Source of the DNA: Chrysomallon squamiferum
Taxonomy: Eukaryota > Mollusca > Gastropoda > Neomphalida > Peltospiridae
NCBI GenBank assembly: GCA_012295275.1
Contig: CM022666.1
Coordinates: 6,305,839 to 6,369,838 of the forward strand
Length of the DNA: 64,000 nucleotides
Reading direction: 5' to 3'
Shown here: piece after piece, positions 24,767 to 38,391 of the stretch
Layout: every line of letters begins with the position of its first letter
How positions within the stretch are numbered: the first letter of the stretch is position 1
Made by a program: the position numbers and the translations under genes
Notes under the pieces: model-generated
Database searches by the model: none
Told to the model about the DNA's origin: nothing
The model's input: only the letters and a program-made list of their open reading frames with translations

Positions 24767-27019
24767 ACTGATAAAAGAGCAGAGGAGACAAAAAGCTGGC
24801 AGGAAGAAAAAAAAAACACACCGTTAATCTCATTAATAGTCTGCTTGATCAACATTCTACTCCGGATGTTGTCATTCCGAACCTATCCTGACCTTGCCTT
24901 CTGCACCGATGATGTCCATGGACGAAGTGCAGTACCACAAACTGGTCGTTCTAAACTTAAGTGATAGCAAAATCCATACAGCTTCACATCCCCCTAAGGT
25001 GGAACAAGAAGAAAGCCTAACTCTACTAGAATTTTAAAAAGGCCTCAAGATCTAAAAAATCAAAAAAATCTCGAGGACTGCAACATGTACAGATGGACCA
25101 AGTATTATCTGCATCATCGAAAGGCAAGAGTAATGGCAGATGGCCAACACAGCAAGAAAATACTTTTGCGTCGTGGAATACCTCAGGGAGGAGTACTGTC
25201 GCCTCCTCTTTTCATCATCTTCATCAGTGACCTGGTCACACAAGTATCTAAAGGGAAACATGCAGCACAATGCGCAGATGATCTAGTTTTGTGATGCTCG
25301 GAGGAGTATGCAGCTTCAGCAACGTAACGCATACAATTTGCTCTTGACAATGTTACATCTTGCACTCGAGACTGGTGCATGACAATCAACTAAGACAAAT
25401 CAGCTGTCACTCTTTTCTCACTCTTCTGAAAGCAGGACGCGGATAACCTAGAACTTGAGGACACCCCTCTCCAGAATGATGACCAACAGACATACTTAGG
25501 GGTCATTTTTGACAAGAGACAGACCCGGAAATTCCAAGTGAAGCAAGCTGAGGCCGAAGCTCGAAATACGGATCCAATGCATGGTAGCAAAGTCACATCA
25601 ACAAAAACTATCTAGCTGGTATTTCATCCCTCAACAAACACCGGGAATCCAAACTCATGATTCAATATAGGAAGAACCAAATGTTGCATTTGAGCAAAGT
25701 GATTTATTTATCTGTATGTATGTTTATAAGTATCATTAATTGCATTTGAATTGTCGCCTTATTAAAGAACTGACATAATTACTCAAGTTCTAATCATTTG
25801 AACTTTCAACGTTGACTAATACAAACACCATTTCTATTTTCCAGGGACACTGATTTTAGGACATAAAGGAGAATCAGTACTTCCCCAAGAGGTGAGTGAC
25901 AGATGTATTTCAAACATGGCTATGGTACCAGATCTGGACACCTTTCATCCTATACCTTGGGCAGGAAAGGACAAATACAAAGTAGCTGAATTCTACTGTG
26001 ATACACTATGGTTGCCAGAACTTACATATCAAGAGGCCTGTCCCAGATATATTGCAAAGCGACAGATGCTGAAGTTACAGAATTTGGGATTTGATATCTT
26101 TAGTGCGTTTGAAATGGAGTTCATACTTCTAAATCGGAAAACGAAAAAGCCAATATTTGACAACTTTGATTACTGCCTAAATAGAACTTTTAGAAGTACA
26201 GAGATGTTTTTATTCGATGTTGACACGCTTCTGTTCGAATCTGGTGTGGAAATTGGCGATTTTCACCTTGAATACGGTCCAGGCAAGATAGAATGCGCCT
26301 TAAAACCTCAGTGGGGCATTAAATGTCCAGACGCGACCTTTGGCTTCACACAAGGTCTCTTTGAAATAGCAGAACAGCAGGACATGTATCCGAGTTTTAT
26401 CCCCAAAACGAGTGAGAACGAAACTGGCATTGGTACACATTTCAACCATTCCCTGTGGAGAAAGGAAAGAAAAACCAACTGTTTTCATGATTCTTCGAAA
26501 GAAAATTCATTGTCCGACATCACCCACTACTGGATTGGTGGACTTACAAAACATGTCGAAGCCTTAACAGCGATTTGTTGTCCAACAGTCAACTGCTATC
26601 GACGGCTGTTCCATCCTCGAATTCCAGGAAAATGTTTCTGGGATATCGACAACCGAAACGCAACTTTTCGCCTAAAGAACGAAGATAACAATACGTACAT
26701 TGAAAATCGAATTCCAAGTGGAAAATGTAATCCTTACCTTGTGTTTGCAGCAACCATTGCTGCAGGTATTGACGGCATCGTCAACAAGATAGAATGTCCA
26801 CCTCTTAAACAACCATCTGCGAAAGATCTTCCAGCGACCCTCTCGGCTGCTTTGGATGCTCTGAAGAAAGACGATGTGATGGTTTCAGCACTGAGTCAAG
26901 AATTTGTAGACTGGTTTGTCCAGCTGAAAACAGAAACAGAAATAACACCTTTACGAGGGGAAGATGCTCCCAAAAATGATGAGGAATTATTACAACTAGA
27001 AATAGAAATGTACGAATGA
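23553..27019 (+). CDS. Lengsin-like glutamine synthetase-fold protein, copy 5 (divergent)
   Basis: Exons 23553-23700 and 25845-27019 join in phase 1 (TGTG|GTAAGA donor, TTCCAG|GG acceptor), giving 440 residues. The first exon has the same 148-nt length as in the other copies. The protein keeps GPGKIECAL, GIGTHFNHSLW, PTVNCYRR and ENRIPSGKCNPYL, and has AFEMEF where the others have GFEMEF. It is clearly the most divergent paralogue by eye, yet about 26701-26804 differs from copy 1 at only one base, which suggests gene conversion. The intron is about 2.1 kb and carries a decayed non-LTR retrotransposon and an A-rich tract. Reaction and role are unknown; only the fold is inferred. Confidence 0.87.
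23701..25084. other. 5' part of intron in lengsin-like copy 5
   Basis: T-rich sequence with short TA and TTAG runs near 24555-24605 and a poly-A tract at about 24737-24765. About 24630-25080 may be 5' sequence of the retrotransposon that follows, but I cannot identify a domain in it. Confidence 0.5.
25085..25615 (+). mobile_element. Decayed non-LTR retrotransposon, reverse transcriptase fragment
   Basis: The reading frame at 25085-25294 contains RRGIPQGGVLSPPLFIIFISDL followed within about 20 residues by CADDLVL, the reverse-transcriptase palm region. The usual YADD is CADD here. After a stop the same frame continues with an ALDNVTSCTRDWCMTIN-like thumb region and TYLGVIFDKR at about 25495-25515, typical of jockey-type LINEs. 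Several stops break the frame, so it is a dead fragment. It lies in sense orientation in the intron of the host gene. Confidence 0.8.
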
Positions 27020-27293
27020 CTGAACTTTTCAATAACGCCGTCTTTCAGTCTTTCCATTAACACAACTGGAACATTAAGGGGATACTTCTACATTTCATTT
27101 AAAGACATTAGGTTTCATTTAGTCACAAATTTTAATATTATTCTTTTCTAATATATTTTCTTGTTACATGTACCTATGTTCTCATATGAGGAGCCATCGC
27201 TTCGATATTCCGTTACAACCAGAGATCTATAACTTGTGTGTACTTTAAAGTACATATTTCAAAATCCATCATTTCATTGTTTACATACATACT

Positions 27294-27324
<31 letters not shown>

Positions 27325-27443
27325 GCACACACACATACACACATAGTTGTTATTATTATTTTATTAATTTTGTTGTTGTTCATAAGTTTTTGTTCTGTTG
27401 TTTTTTTGAGGGGTTTCTTTTGTTTTTGTTGTTATTGTTATTG

Positions 27444-27503
<60 letters not shown>

Positions 27504-28584
27504 TTTAATCATAATATAACTTTGCACATACGATTTATAGATCATTTGAAATATTTTGTAAATGATGCTTGGATTCAAAATGATTTTGGAGCTGTACCAT
27601 AAAGCTGAAAAAGGATTTTGCATTAAACAATTGTAAACTTATCTTATTCAAAAAAATATTGCTTATTTTAACTCGCTTTGTTGTTGTTGTTTTTAATTAT
27701 TTCTTTCTTTTCTTCTTCTTCTTCTTTTGTCTTTTTATATATTTTTAAAGATAAAAAAACCATAAAAACAAACAAAACAAAACAAATGTTGATGATAGTG
27801 ATGCATCTCACTGCAAAAAGAAAAGACATCAATATAAACGAAAGTTTATTTTTATTTTGTAAAATAATAGTAATTACTTTTCTTAAAGTGTTTGTTTATT
27901 TTGTTTATTTGTTTGTTTAATGTTTATTTACTTTTAATAAGAAAAAATTGTATACCATATTTTTTGGAGATGCATCATTTTGAAAGACTATAACTTTAAA
28001 TAAATACATTTTGGAGAAGAATTATCCCCTTTCATAATTTGTTGTTATCATCATCATTATCTTCATCATCGTCATCATCTCTATTATTCATTCATTCATT
28101 CATATTTTTCTTTTGTATGGATTGTGTTATTTTGTCTTCATTATTCACATATAAAAAACAGAATTAACTTTTAGTTCATATCTGACAATGAACCATAAAT
28201 TAAGAAAACAATTTTATCACATCTACAATCTTATAAAAATATAAACAATCTGTAAAACTGGAATGAAACAAATAAAATGTTTAATGGTTTCATTCATTTA
28301 GACCTTACTCTGTTAGAAGCTAGAGCAAGCCTGGACACGAAATTGTGTGTGCAGTACAAGTAAAACCAAAACCAAAGAAAAACAATCTAAAATATAGAGA
28401 AACTAATTGTTCATTCATCATCATTTAACATCTCTGTTTACGTTTCATTTAAAAACAATTTCAGGCTGGAACCACGCGCACACACACACACACACACACA
28501 CGTACATATAATTATGATGACTAGATAAATTTCTATATTTACGGGATCTGACCATAAATATATCTGTTCTATTTCGATACATTA

Positions 28585-28656
<72 letters not shown>

Positions 28657-28663
28657 CCTCCCT

Positions 28664-28743
<80 letters not shown>

Positions 28744-29255
28744 CTGTGTAAACCTTACGCAGGGGGGTGCGAGGGTTACGTACGTACATACCCCCCATAA
28801 TCTGCAAATGTCCGTCCGTGGATGTATTTAAAAAAATTAAAATGGTCCGCTCTGAAGTGTATGAACTTTTCGCAGTTATGGTAGATCCAATGTCGCAATG
28901 CGCAGTGGAAATGTGCTGTAACGCAACAAATATTAATTTGTAGATTCTTTTTGATTACCTCCCTTGCCAATTTACTTCTCAGGATGCAAGAAAATGCACC
29001 CCTGCATTTTATACTTTTTTTTTTTTTTTTTTTTTTTTTTTGGTTTCTGATCCAGCTAGTAACTCCGGCTCTTTGTGCCATCGATTAATCAGCACAGCCT
29101 GTGACGGTGCCAGTACTTAAAGAGCTCATTATCATGTCTAGGAGCTTAAAACACTATGACAAAGATTGGTAAATTTCCATTTGTGGCAGTAATATCCTCT
29201 AGATAAATTTAACACATCAACAAATGTACATTCTGAGTGTTTTATTTATATACAG

Positions 29256-29298
<43 letters not shown>

Positions 29299-30864
29299 CA
29301 ATTCGTTGTTAATGACACAGATTATAATTATTAATATTTGTCGTTATTTTATCTCCTTTTTTTTTCTTTTTTCTTTTTCTTTTCTTTCTTTCTTTCTTTC
29401 TTTTTTTTTTTTTTTTTTTTACCTATATATAGAAACTAGATAATTTCAAGATTATATACATATAAAAATGAGTACGTTAATAAAATATCTATAGTTAATA
29501 TAACCGGGTTTTGCATTAAAAAGACGAGATTATCTATCTTCTTCACACTGCCCGCCACAGTTTCTGTGTATGCTTGGCAAAGATTAGTAAAAACACATTT
29601 AGACTTGTCTTTGACGGAGAACGAACGATACCTTCCGAATATCCGTCTGAGCTGTTCTCCGCCAAAAGATACTCCTGCTAGCTATAATAGGTCTGCATTA
29701 TGTAATAAATTACACAAGTTCTTTACCGTATGTATTATACCGCTTTTTAAAATGTATTGGATGTTTCACTAAATAAGACACTAATATGCAAGATCAATTT
29801 AATGAAAACTAATCCCGAGATAATGTTTATTTTCGTATTATTTTATATTTTTTAATTTTTTTTTTTTTTATTGTAACTTTTATTTATTTATTTATTTGTT
29901 GTCTTCATGAAGAACCGTAACTTCTTTTTTTGAAAAAGAGAGTTATGTCCCTTGCTTTCCGAGCATCGTCAAAATGTGCTGGCGTACATTACTTACAGAA
30001 GTTTGTAAAGTATTCAGTATTGGAACAAAACTTTGACCATCAAAGGGTATTCATACTTGATATTATTATTTTTAGTACTCTTGCAGATTTAAAATGTTAA
30101 TTTGAATGTTTCAACTTAGTTTCTAGGGTAATTGACTGATATGATGAAGGTCAATCCAGCAAATGCTACACTGTATACATATAAATATTTTATTTTTTTA
30201 TTCTCACGTGAAAACAAGTGTAATAGTTTACGTTAAAACTAGGATAAAAGCCCAGCCAGATATTTTGCGATATTTATAAAAAATAAAACGATAAAAATAG
30301 CATAGGAGATGTTCACCTATGCAAGGTTCGTGTTTTTGCATCAGCAGCCTATCATCCATATGATATCAGATATGTCATTGATCAAACACTAAAACTATGT
30401 TTTTGCTCAGCAAATCCATACATTTTGTGAGTTTTCCTAAACTAAATTATGACATTTCATTCTTTTCTTTTTTTTCAGTCACCATAATGGCATTTATTTT
30501 AATTGTGTTTTCTATCAAGTTTCATTAAACACTGATAACATATATTTTAGATCTTGTTAATGTCTGTGGTAAAATAAATTACAGATAATTTAGACTGATG
30601 CATTTTAATAACTTGGATGTTCTTCAGATCTTGAAATTAAATTATAATCAACCATTCACATAATTTATATTTAATTTATTTTTAAATTATAATCTAAAAT
30701 AAATGAAATAATGTGCTTAAATTGAAAAAAAAAAAAAAGAAGTAAAGAAACACTTAAGATGTACACTGATTATTATCAATTTTTTATTTATATTTTATAG
30801 CCTGATTTGACCTTGCTTTGTTTTTAAAGTGATAATATAATAATATTATTTCTGATCATTTCAG
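27020..30864. repeat. Non-coding, microsatellite-rich region between copy 5 and the mTERF gene
   Basis: It holds (TACA)n near 27290-27320, (TTA)n at about 27448-27502, a very long (CT)n tract with a CCCT interruption at about 28588-28732, poly-T at about 29017-29041, (TA)n at about 29259-29297 and T/C-rich tracts to 29420. Open frames here are products of these repeats. No gene is supported. Confidence 0.6.
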
Positions 30865-33011
30865 ATGTTACACATACGAGGTCAGATTCTAGCTGTAGTT
30901 AATACAGTTTTTAATTCAGGAATTCCAAGTCGCTCAAAACATCTAGGCTATGTTGGCATCCGTCTGTGCCATTATAGCAACAGTGGCAGAAGACCTTATG
31001 CTGTTGTCGATGCCATTAATGTCCAGGCACATCGCAAATCCAGCAGAACAGAGACCAGATTTCATGATTCAGATGTAAGTAAAAATGATTTCTATTAGAG
31101 CTATGTTTAGGTGTCTCTGTATCAATCTATGTATTATGTTTCTGTATTATCTTAAGTAAACTTTTCTAATTTATTTATTAGTCTTTCAAATAAGTACGCC
31201 TTTCTTTAATGTGAATATATCAGTATTTTTACTTAGAACGTGAATAAATCAATATTTGTTTGATGGCTTCTCAGACCGTTTTATTATTGAAAATTTGGTG
31301 TCTAACTGCTGTAGTTTTACAGTATTGATTCTGCAATCTTTAATTTTTCAAGTATGATCGTTAACCTTCAAGCCTCAATTTGTTCCAGTTAACAGACAGA
31401 TACCCTGAAAGACGGGGGGGGGGTTTGAAATTGGAGCTTGTAGAATGCTATGGATTATAAATTTGTTTTGTTTTTCCAGTGTTTATCAAATATGAAGCCT
31501 TTCATTCTTAACTGCAAAGTGTTTATTGTTACAGTATTTATGTCTGTCTTATATCTTACAATACAAATAAAAGTAAAAAAAATTAAAAAAATTATGTATA
31601 TTACATAAAAATAGAAAATACTTCAAGTAAACCACATTTATTTTTTGTTTTGTAGCTCATAAAACAACTTAATGACATAGTCTTTGGCAAAATGGAGAGC
31701 GTTTCTGCTCGCAACAGTTTGGAGAGTCGACTAGGAACACTGGAGAGCATGGGATGCTCACTCAACGATATTCAGCAGTACCCACAGATCCTTCGACTGA
31801 GTGAAGCAGAAGTTATCTCCAGAGCGCAGAGACTGAAGAAGATGGGTGTTAAAGCAATCACAGTCGAGGGTCTGAAAGCTGCGAGATACAAGTCTGATAA
31901 AACTGTTGCAAGGAAACTTCATCTTTTAGCAAATGAAGATTTTGCAGTGGATGAAAGGAAAACTGTTGATAATGTGGATAGTAAACTGAAAGACAACCTT
32001 CACGGCACACCAGAGGAATGGCTAGAAATTTTAAACAAAAATCCTGAAATTTCTGTTGTCCTGAATAATCCGAAAATTCTGAAAAAACTTACCCTTTTAC
32101 AGAAATATGGAGTAAGTTTAGATCTAATTAAGGCTAATCCAGTCCTTCTTGAGAAAAGTTTGGTGAATTTAAAGATGAAACTCTCTAAGTTTATTGATCT
32201 GAAAAAAAACCAAACTGTCACACAAAAAGAAATAGATTATGTCCTTGAAGACGAAAATGATCCTGAACAGGCTTTAAAAGAAAAGGAACAAAAAAAAAAC
32301 CAGAGGCTTAAATATATTGCTGATCTTCTAGATGTGAATGTTTCTGAGATAGCAGATGTGAAACCATCTTCAACAATCAGCAAGACATTTGCCGAAAAGA
32401 AAATAAATTTCTTGATTGGAAAAGGAATAGAAAAACACGACATTGCAAACCACTTCTACTTTCTGAACAACAGTCTGGCCAAGATGGAGAAAGCTGTAGA
32501 AACAGCCCATGAAGCTGGAATACTGAAGCCGTCCCTCGTCTTACTAGTCAACATCCTGCAACACAAATGCATTCCTCAGAGACAGAGTCACGCTCGCCAG
32601 CTTTACACCATCGCAGATTTGCTCGAAGTTCCGAGGGATTATTTTACTTCCAGACCTGCACTCCGTGTGCTTGGACTGGCTGACAGACTTTCGGTGAAAA
32701 AAAACCTCTTGTTTCTCATGAAAGAAGGTTTTTCTAAAAAAGACATACTAGCCTGTCCTCTGATCCTCGGTCATGACCCAGATGTCCTTGTGTCCTCTTA
32801 CGAGTCTCTCCCTGACAGGCTGGAAGAAGATGTTTACGTTGAGATTGGAAACAACAAGTCCAAGATATTAAACATTCTACAATATCTTATAGAATCTGGT
32901 GTGAACTTTAACTGCAAGGAATTGATATTACAAGCAGGGAAACATTCAGACTGTAGTTCTGATGTCCAGGAACCATCTGAAAGTTCAGATGTTCTGGATC
33001 TTGATGATTAA
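30865..33011 (+). CDS. mTERF-family mitochondrial transcription factor
   Basis: Two coding exons, 30865-31074 and 31656-33011, join in phase 0 (GAT|GTAAGT donor, TTGTAG|CTC acceptor), giving 521 residues. The first 70 residues are rich in Arg/Ser/His with few acids, as expected of a mitochondrial targeting region. The rest carries repeated mTERF helical motifs: LESMGCSLNDIQQYPQIL near residue 92, LNKNPEISVVLNNPKILKK near 195, INFLIGKGIEKHDIANHFYF near 320 and LLFLMKEGFSKKDILACPLI near 420. mTERF proteins bind mitochondrial nucleic acids and affect transcription or ribosome assembly; which subfamily this is (MTERF1/2 or insect mTERF5 type) I cannot decide. CATTTCAG directly precedes the ATG, so a non-coding 5' exon probably lies upstream. 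A truncated inverted copy is at 50.0-50.8 kb. Confidence 0.85.
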
Positions 33012-33116
33012 GTTTTAGTTAATTTCATATTGATATATATTTTTGGAAGGTTAAAAATAAGCACATTATTTTTTCTGTCTGTGTTGAGTGAATGTAGAAT
33101 GTGAATAATATGACAA

Positions 33117-33132
33117 GTGAAATAAAAAGGTT
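33117..33132 (+). terminator. Candidate polyadenylation signal of the mTERF gene
   Basis: GTGAAATAAAAAGG about 110 bases after the stop contains AATAAA. Position is typical; use is inferred. Confidence 0.45.
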
Positions 33133-36024
33133 TCACTTCTAACTATTGTTGAGCATTTTTGTAAAAGATTAACTAAACGAGAGAAAAAAATTCATTCTTT
33201 CCACAGTCAGTCAATTCTGTTTTAAACTTCAGCAGTTGTAGGAATTACCATAACTGTTCCTTTTGTATTTAACCTCTGAGGGACTCAAATCAGTCTCTTT
33301 TTTTGGGGGTTTTCTTTCATTCTAGTGTGATAACATCACATTTTCCAAGGTCTGCAATGATGCCTGGGTTACTGGATATCATCTGCTTTTACCACAGTTT
33401 AAATTGTTGCTGATTGAAGATGATACCCACTTCATTTGTGAAAACTTTAATGATAACATTCTTTGATGGTGGTACTCTGAACTAATAAACCATAAACAGT
33501 TTATTTATAACATAAGTGATTGTTTCCTAACATCTGCCTTTATTAATGCATATAAATGGCAATAAAATTAGATGTTTTGGGACATGACTTGAAATAATAT
33601 AAAACATGATATATTAATGATTATTTCGATGTCTATAATTTTTACTTGTTATTTATATTTTGATCTACAAAATGACAGTAAAAATCATTTTTTTAAAATT
33701 TAAAATGCAATTTCATGAGCATGTTCCATTTTGTCATACATTTATATTAGCAATGTCTGGCGTACTTGAAATAAATAAAATTCAGTAAAACTTTTGTATC
33801 GACATATCACAAAAGGTACATTTCAGCTAAGTGAGTAGAATGCATAAGTCAAACATACTGCAGCAAGAGAGAAATCTTGATTCTATTTTAGTGATTGAAT
33901 GTTTTAAATATATTAATAATTCATTCTAACATGGGTGTAAATTGTTGTGAAAGTCACGTGGAACTTTGAGGTTCTATAAATGTTCTTTGAATGCAATTTG
34001 ACAACATTTTTTAATTCTTCTTTTAATTAATTATTAACTGATACTATTGTACTGTGGTATTTACCAATGGTGCTGTAATCATACTTCTGGTAATTGAGAT
34101 TTTTATATCATTTATTCATATTACTACTGTTACTGCTGCAGCTACTACTACTACTACTACAATTATTATTTTTAGCAACTGCAATTAATTAATATTTGAT
34201 TTTTTTTTTTTTTTTTTTTTTTTAAGTTCTGTTCATATCTCTTAGCAAGAAGTCATTAATCCATGGATAATCCATCTTAAAACATTTCAAGTCAAACAAA
34301 ACACAGATGTATGTACAAGCATATATTATATATCTTATAAATACACATCATAGTTATTCACATAAAACAAAAAATGTTTTTATTACTTAAATGACTAAAA
34401 GTATTGTCATATGATACTGCATCCAACCTTTTCACTTGGGCTAAAAATCCTTCATCCAAAATGCTTTGAAAATCTAAATGTATGCAATAAGCATTTTACT
34501 GAATGTTTTCTATACAAATAAGCTGAAAACCCTGAAGATTTTAAAAAAGAGACAGTTAACTAATGATTGAAATACCATATAGCTGAACTTAAAATATATA
34601 ACAGCAAGTTTATAAAAAAAAAAAGAAAAAAAGACTAGTAAAAAAATAAACTTACTTATTCTCCTAATTTCTAATGTATTTCTTTTGCCTGGATGTGATA
34701 ATACATAACTTACATAATTTTGGAATCTTCTCCATAAACAAATTAGAATTTCTTTATGAAAACCAGAATGCATTTTGCTTCTCAAATTTCTGTTTTTTTC
34801 ATATATATATATATATATATATATATGGTTTCAGTAATTCAAAATGTGGAACTACAATTTTGTTATTTATTTGTAATTGGTAATTTTTATTTTTTTCAGG
34901 ATGGTTCCAGTCTGTTTGACACAGTTGATCCTCAAATTGTAATTCTGCTACTTTTATATTTATTTATTTTTATTTTTATTACATTTTTATCTTCTTTTTT
35001 TTTTTTTTTTTCAATTTTTAAAAAAAATATTTTCATTAATTAAAAAAAAAAAAAAAAAAAAAAAAATATATATATTTTTTGATTTTTTCTGAGTTCTGAT
35101 TGCACAGTTTATCTTTGAAGAATGAATTAAACTTTCACACCAATAAATTACAAGATAAAACCATTCCATCTCACATTGATAATTTCAACACCATGTATAT
35201 CAGAAATTAATAACAAACAATACTATTGAAAATCACATATTCATAATAACATAATGACAAACATTTTCACAAATTAATATTTCTGGAATGCCAAATTCAC
35301 CACAAACAATTCTGAATTTAAACATTTATCCTAATCTGGTGGAATAACAATTTTTATTCTTTCATATATTTTTAATATGAATTTCTTTTCAAGTCCTCTA
35401 AATATAATATGTAATGTAAATATTTACATATTACCCTAAACCAGTAAACTTTTGATATTCTCTAGACAACTCATCAAACTGAAAGACTCCTATAAGCTTG
35501 GAAAAGCAGAATTCGTATTATGCAACATGTCACATACAGTTTGCACAGTCTACATAAATCAGAAATAAGAAAGTAATTTCATGTTATGTAAATTAATAAA
35601 ACTTAGAACAACTGTAGAAATGAAAGGAAATAACTTCAGTTTTGTATTAATTTTAAAAGATTCGTTGGTTCAGAGCTAATGATATGAGAAATAGTAAAGA
35701 TTTAATTTAGGTTTTATTTTGTTACCATTCTATAACAATCTGCCATAGAAGATGAAATTATGATATTGATATTTATCAAGACAATTATCTGTTATGTGAC
35801 ATGACAGTGAACTGTTCAGCAAAACAAAAAAAAAGTTATTAAACTGTCTTGATGTTGGTTTAAAAACTTTTGATAAAGAGCATTGAGTATCTTAATATCT
35901 TACACACAGTTTCTGAAACATGTTGATTGTTGAAATCAACCGATTCTGAATCACGTTAAAAGTTATTTCATGCCATAAAAATGTCACATTCTATTCTGAA
36001 ACAGATTATGAAGCAAGTGTCATG
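33133..36024. other. Intergenic region between convergent mTERF and ATG3 genes
   Basis: This AT-rich region holds both 3' ends. It includes (TACTAC)-type repeats near 34140, poly-T at 34201-34223, (AT)n at about 34802-34825 and an A/T-rich block at 35000-35080. A TTTATT at 35713-35718 could be the ATG3 polyadenylation signal on the minus strand. No gene is supported. Confidence 0.55.
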
Positions 36025-38342
36025 TCACATTGTAAAATGTCTGGTGTAGTCGTATTCAATGGTTGGGATCACAGCTTGAACAAATTTCAGAAATATCATC
36101 AGATACCTGAACACAAGGTCAAGGTCAATAAATAATAAATAAATAACACCTGAATATTCACTATTATCAGTTCATTAAGTACATTTCTTGTATACTGGTA
36201 CTCAACAGTTTAACAATGTATCTCCACCAGTTATATATTTGTCATCATAATGTATTCATACACTCTGTTAAAAACTGCACTATTTATATCTTCCTAAAGC
36301 AATAGATTTAACTGTTACATTTTGTCAAGTTAATTAAAACTGAACCCAAATACTGATGATTTTCATTTTCTAAGAAGTTGATGTGTGTGTGTGTGTTTTG
36401 TGTCAACATCAATAAAGTTGTTATTTAAACTGTATCTTATTTCCTAAAGTATTGAGTAAAAATGTTTCAAATAGGTTAAGTGTATTATTTAAATTCTACT
36501 CCAGTTTTAAGAATTTGTTTATCCTGAAACCTATTTTAATATAGTTATGTATTCTATTTTTATGTGTTTTTAAGTAAAACTGAACCTACATATATTTTTG
36601 TAAAGCAACAATCTTTATTGTACCCAAATGCTGATTATTTTTCTGTATATCTGTATATAGAGGTGTATGTGTGTGTAAATATTAATAAAGTTGTTTTTTA
36701 AGGTGTACCGTATCACTGATGTTTTACATTTCCTAATGTAAAAAACGTTTAAATTGCTTTAACCATGTTATTTTAAAAATTTTAAATGTACATCAGTACT
36801 AAGAATTTTTTAATCCTGAAATCTATTTCACTATGGTTTACCTGTTATATATATATATATATATAAAATTAAACAAGGATACATATGAACTCCAAGTTCA
36901 CCACCACCCTCAGCAACAGTCTCAATTATTTTCTTCATTACATCAGCGTGCCTGAAAAATGGATTATTTGACAATCAAATTACTATTTTATAAATGCAGC
37001 TTTAAAAGCACATAACCAATGCTAAAAGAAATAAGCTGAATTTAAGAAAATGACCTTTAAAAATTATTTTAAAAAACAACCAGAAACAGTTTAGAATTTA
37101 CTGTTAATAAATTGTATTTTGTTAAAACTGACATTAAAAAAAATAAAAATACAGGAAAATAATAAGAATCAATATGAACAACCATATTTATATAATAAAT
37201 GAAACAAGATTTCAATAACAGTCCATCATTTCAGCATAAAACCAAATTTTTATCAGATTATAGATGGTAATGTTATTACTAGACTCAAACAGCTTTCCAA
37301 GGCATGAGTACTAACCATTTGAAGATAAATGGTTAACATTTTAACCAAACTAAATAAAATCATTTATACCCAAGAGGTTAATTTTTTTAAACCAACAAGC
37401 ACTCTTTAATATTTTTACTTTTTTTATCTTTTGGATAAAGTCATTATAAAATGTTTATATATAGCACATTCATTGTATTTTGATGACTGAAAACTAATAT
37501 TACAATTTCTGGCCATTTTGCTTGAGGAAATCAGTGTCTGGAGTATGGAATTTGGGATTCAAAGCATTAAAGACTCAGGTTTGAAACAAACCTGCAAGGG
37601 TGGACTGAAGCCAATGGAGGACCAGGTAGGTTTGGATGTGTCTCCATAGTAACAGTTTTTTTGGCATGATCCTGACTGAAGTCTTCATACATCTGTTCCA
37701 CTGTAAGTGGTTTCCGATTCTAAAGAAGAAATGAAAAGAATCAAAAACTCAAAAGAAAGAAATACAGAACTGCCACCTTAAAACAAAGTAATAATGAAAC
37801 AAAACAAACTACAATACAATAACAGTACAGTACAGAATATTAAACTTAAATAACATCTTTTTAAAAACAAAACGGTCACCCAAACAAATAAACTACAGTT
37901 CCGTATTTTATTTGTAAATACAAACTAAACTATATCAGGCTGACTTACATTTTGATTTAAGTTATAATAGCACTCATAACACAGAAAAGCCAATTTCTTA
38001 AATAATGGACATTTACATTTAATTTGGCTTAATTTTTAGTTTATTTCTAAAATAGAATAAAAGGTAATACTTTTTTTTTTTTTTACTACTCTTAAAAACT
38101 GCTTACTTCATCGTAACCATACAACCATAATCTTGGAGTCTGATAGTATTTATCATAGGTGATATTTAAGTCATAGGTTCTTGTCTGAAGAATACTACTT
38201 TCTGCATTATTTGTTGCTGTGGATGTGATTTTTTCAGGTGGTAATGTTGCCTGAAAGAGATCGATTTAAAATGTAATTTATACTAGGATGGACTGAGGAT
38301 CCACTACTCAAATTTCTGAAATCTGTATTCATTATGTATTTC

Positions 38343-38391
<49 letters not shown>

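Noticed and set aside
28445-28807. 120-codon minus-strand frame of Arg-Glu repeats
   Set aside because: It is the reverse strand of the (CT)n tract at 28588-28732 and has no other support.
34897-34945. Possible exon after a TTTTTTCAG site between the mTERF and ATG3 genes
   Set aside because: The short frame (DGSSLFDTVDPQIV) has no donor or partner exon that I can identify and no recognised family.
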